NCBI GenBank assembly: GCA_943329845.2
Contig: CALQFM020000002.1
Location: 1-64,000, forward strand
DNA from: Candidatus Kuenenia stuttgartensis
Lineage (GTDB): Bacteria > Pseudomonadota > Alphaproteobacteria > SMXS01
Direction: 5' to 3'
Length of the DNA: 64,000 nt
Position 1 is the stretch's first letter; each line of letters starts with the position of its first letter. Shown piece after piece: positions 61,033 through 64,000 of the stretch. The position numbers and the translations under genes were made by a program. The notes beneath the pieces are model-generated. The model saw nothing but the letters and a program-made list of their open reading frames with translations, did not search any database and had not been told where the DNA came from.

Positions 61033-62397
61033 ATGAGCGACGGCACCGAGCGCTATGCCGCCGATGAAGTCCGCGACGATTTCGTTCCCAGGGAAGCCTA
61101 TTTCGCGAAGGATTTCGCCGAGCTGGAGGCCGAACGGCTGTGGCCGTTCGTGTGGCAGGTCGCCTGCCGTCTCGAAGAGATTCCCAACGTCGGCGACTAC
61201 GTCACCTACGAGATCGTCGACGACTCCATCATCATCGTCCGCGCCGCCGAGGACCGGATCCAGGCCTATCACAACGTCTGCCCGCACCGCGCCCGACGAC
61301 TGTTGTCGGGCTGCGGCAATACGCGCCAGATCGCCTGTGCATTCCATGGCTGGCGCTATGGGCTGGACGGCCGCAACATCAAGGTGATCGACAAGGCCGA
61401 CTACGGTGGCTGTCTCGACCCGGACGACATCAGGCTCTCGGAGGTCCGCTGCGACCACTGGGGCGGGTTCGTCTTCATCAATATGGATGCCAATGCCGAG
61501 CCGCTGCTGGACTTCCTCGCGCCCATGACCGGTTACTGCGAGAAGTTCGAATTCGAGAAGCTGCGCTACCGCTGGTACAAGACCGCGGTGATGCCGGCCA
61601 ACTGGAAAACCGTGCTCGGCTTCTTCAACGAGTTCTATCACGTCCAGCAGGCCCATCCCCAGTTGCTGGAATTCACCAACGACTATTCCAAAAGCGGTGA
61701 GTTCGGCCGGCACGCGCAGATGTGGTTCGAGGCCGACGGCGCCATGCCGTTCAGCCGCTCACCCCGCCTGCCGCCGCGACCCGAGCCGCCGATGAAGGAT
61801 CACATCGTCGCCTTCGCCGAGCACTACAACGTGGCGCTCAAGGCCATGCTGTCCGAGCGTAACTACGCCGCCGCCATGCGGGTGCGCGACGAGGTGCCGG
61901 CCGAGACGCCGCCACTGGACACCCTGGCCAAATGGGTGGAGTTCCAGGTCGAGGCCGCCATTCAGGACGGCGCCGGCTGGCCGGCCGAACTGACGCCCGA
62001 CTATATCGAGAAGTCGGGTCTGGACTGGCACGTGTTCCCCAACACCATCTTCCTGCACGGCCTCATCGACGGCGTGCTGTGGTACCGGGTCCGGCCGAAC
62101 GGGCGTGACCCGGAGAGCTGCCTCTTCGATGTCTGGTCGCTGGTCCGCTACGCGCCGGGCAAGGAGCCGCCGCTGGAGCGCCAGTTCTTCACCGACTGGC
62201 GCGACGGCGACTGGGGCCAGATCTACGAGCAGGACTTCGTCAACATTCCCGAGGTCCAGAAGGGTTACCGGTCGCGGGGCTTCAAGGGCGAGCGGACCAA
62301 TCCGGTACAGGAACGCGCCATCTCCAATTTCCACCGGGTGCTGCGGCGGTTCATGAAGGATCCCTACGACAAGCCACCGATTACCCGGCAGCGCTGA
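61033..62397 (+). CDS. Rieske non-haem iron oxygenase, alpha subunit
   Basis: A 454-aa oxygenase with CPHRARRLL and CAFHGWRYG Rieske ligands, and the mononuclear iron site in GFFNEFYHVQQAHPQ. The internal Ala-Phe before His is less common than Pro-Tyr. GGAGAACGCCC before ATG 61033 supports the start; 61006 would add 9 residues. It is followed 3 bp later by an enoyl-CoA hydratase and is preceded by a P450, making this a small catabolic operon. Confidence 0.92.
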   Translation: MSDGTERYAADEVRDDFVPREAYFAKDFAELEAERLWPFVWQVACRLEEIPNVGDYVTYEIVDDSIIIVRAAEDRIQAYHNVCPHRARRLLSGCGNTRQIACAFHGWRYGLDGRNIKVIDKADYGGCLDPDDIRLSEVRCDHWGGFVFINMDANAEPLLDFLAPMTGYCEKFEFEKLRYRWYKTAVMPANWKTVLGFFNEFYHVQQAHPQLLEFTNDYSKSGEFGRHAQMWFEADGAMPFSRSPRLPPRPEPPMKDHIVAFAEHYNVALKAMLSERNYAAAMRVRDEVPAETPPLDTLAKWVEFQVEAAIQDGAGWPAELTPDYIEKSGLDWHVFPNTIFLHGLIDGVLWYRVRPNGRDPESCLFDVWSLVRYAPGKEPPLERQFFTDWRDGDWGQIYEQDFVNIPEVQKGYRSRGFKGERTNPVQERAISNFHRVLRRFMKDPYDKPPITRQR

Positions 62398-62400
62398 GCC

Positions 62401-63189
62401 ATGTACCTGGACTACCGGCATATCGTCGCGAGCCGACGCGGGCGGATTCTTACCCTGACGCTGGACAATCCGCCGCTGAACGCCGTGAATCGGGGTCTGC
62501 ATGACGAGTTGTCCTGCATCTTCCAGGACGTGGCGCGCGACGACGGCTGCGACGTCGTCGTACTGACCGGAGCCGGCAGGGCATTTTCGGCCGGCGCGGA
62601 CCTGGAAGAGATGAAGCGCGCCACCGGGGACGCGGCGCTGCGTTCGGCGCTGATGTCTCGGGCGCCCCATATCGTCCACGCCATGCTGGCGCTCGACAAG
62701 CCGGTGATCGCCCGGCTCAACGGCCATGCCATGGGCCTCGGGGCCACGCTCGCCCTGCTGTGCGACGTGGTCATCGCCGCCGACACCGCGCGCATCGCCG
62801 ACCCGCATGTGGGTATCGGCCTGTCGGCCGGCGACGGCGGCGCGCTGATCTGGCCGCAGCTGATCGGCTATGCCCGCGCACGGCATCACCTGCTGACCGG
62901 CGAGCCGCTGACCGCGACCGACGCGGCCGCCATCGGGCTGATCCACAAGGCGGTCCCGCCCGAAGCGCTGGACGAGGCCGTGAACGCCTACGCGGACCGC
63001 CTCGCGGGCGGCGCTATCCTGGCGATCCGCGCCACCAAGCGATCCATCAACATGGCGTTGTGCCGCGAGGCGATCGCCAGCGCCGAAGCCCATATTGGCC
63101 TCGAGGCATTGACCATGGCGTCGAACGACCACCGGGAAGCGGTCATGGCCTTCCTGGAGAAGCGCCCGCCGTTGTTCACCGGTACCTAG
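62401..63189 (+). CDS. Enoyl-CoA hydratase/isomerase family protein
   Basis: A 262-aa crotonase. LTLTLDNPPLNAVNR, AFSAGADLEEMK and NGHAMGLGATLALLCDVVIA form the CoA-binding and oxyanion-hole motifs. The second catalytic Glu of classical ECH (in the GG..GG helix) is replaced by Asp in GLSAGDGGALIWPQLIG, so it may be another crotonase subgroup. The start is 3 bp after the Rieske stop, strongly implying co-transcription. It converges with the acyl-CoA dehydrogenase with a 4-bp overlap. Confidence 0.92.
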   Translation: MYLDYRHIVASRRGRILTLTLDNPPLNAVNRGLHDELSCIFQDVARDDGCDVVVLTGAGRAFSAGADLEEMKRATGDAALRSALMSRAPHIVHAMLALDKPVIARLNGHAMGLGATLALLCDVVIAADTARIADPHVGIGLSAGDGGALIWPQLIGYARARHHLLTGEPLTATDAAAIGLIHKAVPPEALDEAVNAYADRLAGGAILAIRATKRSINMALCREAIASAEAHIGLEALTMASNDHREAVMAFLEKRPPLFTGT

Positions 63190-64000
63190 CCCGCCATGTA
63201 GCGGGCGAGGTGAAACTCCACATCGCCGAAAAGCCGCTCGGAGACGATCGCCCGGCGCAGATAGTGCCCGACCCGATATTCCGTGGTGAAGCCGATGGCG
63301 CCGTGCAGATGCACGGCCATGCCGGTGACCCGCTTGGCCGTCTCGAAGGTGTTGACCCAGCAGGCCGAAACCGCCTTCCGGCGCGCCGCCCTTTCGCCGC
63401 CGAATGCCGGGATCGCCCGCAGCAGGCTGGAGCGGACGCTGTCGGCGTCGATGAACAGGTCGGCCACGCTGTGCTGCAGCGCCTGGAAGCTCGCCAGCTT
63501 CTGGCCGAACTGGGTGCGGGTCTTCAAATACTCGGCGGTCATCTCGATGGCGCTGTCCATGCCGCCCAGCATGTCGGCGCACAGGCACAGCCGCGCCTCG
63601 TCGAGCGCGTCCTCCACCGCATCGAGCGCATCGCCGGACAGCAACCGGTCGGCCTCGACAGTGACGTCGAGGCGGAAATCGGCGCAATCCCGGCGGTCGA
63701 CCGTCCTGTAGGCCCGGCCGTCGACACCCGCCTGCTCCCGGCCCACCAGGAAAAGCGCGACGCCGCCATCGAGCGCCGCCGTGACCAGCAGGTCGTCCGC
63801 CGCCGCGCCGTCCATCACCAGCACCTTGGTCCCAGACAGGCGGTAGCCGCCGCCGTCGCGCACCGCAGTGGTTTGCGGCGCGAGTTCGTAGCGGCGGCCC
63901 GGTTCATAAAGCGCGGCCGTCAGCCGCCGCGTGCCGGCGATCATCTCGCCCAGCAGCGCCTCACGCCTGTGGCCGACCACCAGCCGGTCGACCAGCCTCG
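63186..64000 (-). CDS. Acyl-CoA dehydrogenase, C-terminal part (gene continues past the window)
   Basis: At least 270 aa of an acyl-CoA dehydrogenase; the frame is open to the right edge, and the GTG at 63980 in the track is not a real start. Visible parts are the middle beta domain (YRLSGTKVLVMDGAAADDLLV) and the C-terminal helical bundle (YLKTRTQFGQKLASFQALQHSVADLF) ending HLHGAIGFTTEYRVGHYLRRA. The usual catalytic YEG Glu is absent: the corresponding stretch is ERLFGDVEFHL. Such non-catalytic subunits occur in alpha2beta2 steroid-type acyl-CoA dehydrogenases; the partner would lie beyond the window. Confidence 0.85.
   Translation of the reverse strand, partial: RLVDRLVVGHRREALLGEMIAGTRRLTAALYEPGRRYELAPQTTAVRDGGGYRLSGTKVLVMDGAAADDLLVTAALDGGVALFLVGREQAGVDGRAYRTVDRRDCADFRLDVTVEADRLLSGDALDAVEDALDEARLCLCADMLGGMDSAIEMTAEYLKTRTQFGQKLASFQALQHSVADLFIDADSVRSSLLRAIPAFGGERAARRKAVSACWVNTFETAKRVTGMAVHLHGAIGFTTEYRVGHYLRRAIVSERLFGDVEFHLARYMAG

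Noticed and set aside
61759-63687. 642-aa minus-strand ORF spanning the Rieske, hydratase and acyl-CoA dehydrogenase genes
   Set aside because: It crosses several genuine genes in the wrong frame and has no domain.
1-64000. tRNA, rRNA, integrase or IS transposase genes
   Set aside because: I found no cloverleaf-like CCA-region sequence, no rRNA signature and no transposase or integrase reading frame.

Overview
This window looks like chromosomal DNA from a GC-rich, aerobic, catabolically versatile alphaproteobacterium. The evidence is two large TonB-dependent receptors, an UrcA-family protein, a TIGR03621-like LLM oxidoreductase, a bacterial topoisomerase IB, and many ring-hydroxylating Rieske oxygenases and cytochromes P450. 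I cannot name a genus from sequence alone; sphingomonad- or rhodospirillales-like lineages would fit. I see no rRNA, tRNA, CRISPR array or complete insertion sequence.

Layout. 1-870: four tandem copies of an 84-bp repeat and a pair of tandem palindromes, without a convincing gene. 871-3732: a four-gene phage-derived cassette on the minus strand (terminase small subunit, two structural-type proteins, a small tail-type protein); the largest gene carries a +1 frameshift at a C6/G6 tract. 4274-6976: a three-gene operon with a DUF7064-like protein, an aminoglycoside-phosphotransferase-fold protein with a degenerate catalytic loop, and an unknown protein; an Old Yellow Enzyme gene follows. 8152-12235: a transglutaminase-like peptidase gene broken by an amber codon, a thiolase, a small membrane protein and an NADP-dependent MDR reductase. 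12588-16174: a haem-oxygenase-like diiron oxidase, a PurD-like ATP-grasp enzyme and a 104-aa protein in one operon, facing a convergent NPPF-motif methyltransferase. This is the best candidate for an undescribed biosynthetic system.

16290-25366: UrcA protein, VOC/ABM/VOC small enzymes, acyl-CoA dehydrogenase, DEAD-box helicase, Rieske oxygenase and topoisomerase IB. 25480-35984: LLM flavin oxidoreductase, two paralogous TonB receptors sharing an upstream palindrome, P450, an FMN-dependent glutamate-synthase-like protein and a winged-helix regulator. 36307-49705: DUF4142 protein, a complete RND tripartite pump with a divergent TetR regulator, a Rieske oxygenase, and a second tripartite pump of the EmrAB type with its own outer-membrane factor and MarR regulator. 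50076-64000: a catabolic block with three Rieske oxygenases, an NTF2/SnoaL-like protein, two enoyl-CoA hydratases, two P450s, an MFS transporter, an acrylyl-CoA-reductase-type MDR, a DksA/TraR zinc finger, a flavin reductase and a partial acyl-CoA dehydrogenase.

How it may work together (inference): the TonB receptors and MFS transporter would import a hydrophobic, possibly steroid-, terpenoid- or aromatic-like substrate. Rieske oxygenases and P450s would hydroxylate it, and acyl-CoA dehydrogenases, hydratases and the thiolase would perform beta-oxidation-like steps, while the two pumps export toxic compounds. A palindrome of the form TGATCG-NN-CGATCA (two exact copies, two degenerate) lies upstream of several of these units and may mark a shared regulon. 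No ferredoxin or dedicated ferredoxin reductase for the five Rieske enzymes and three P450s is present in the window.
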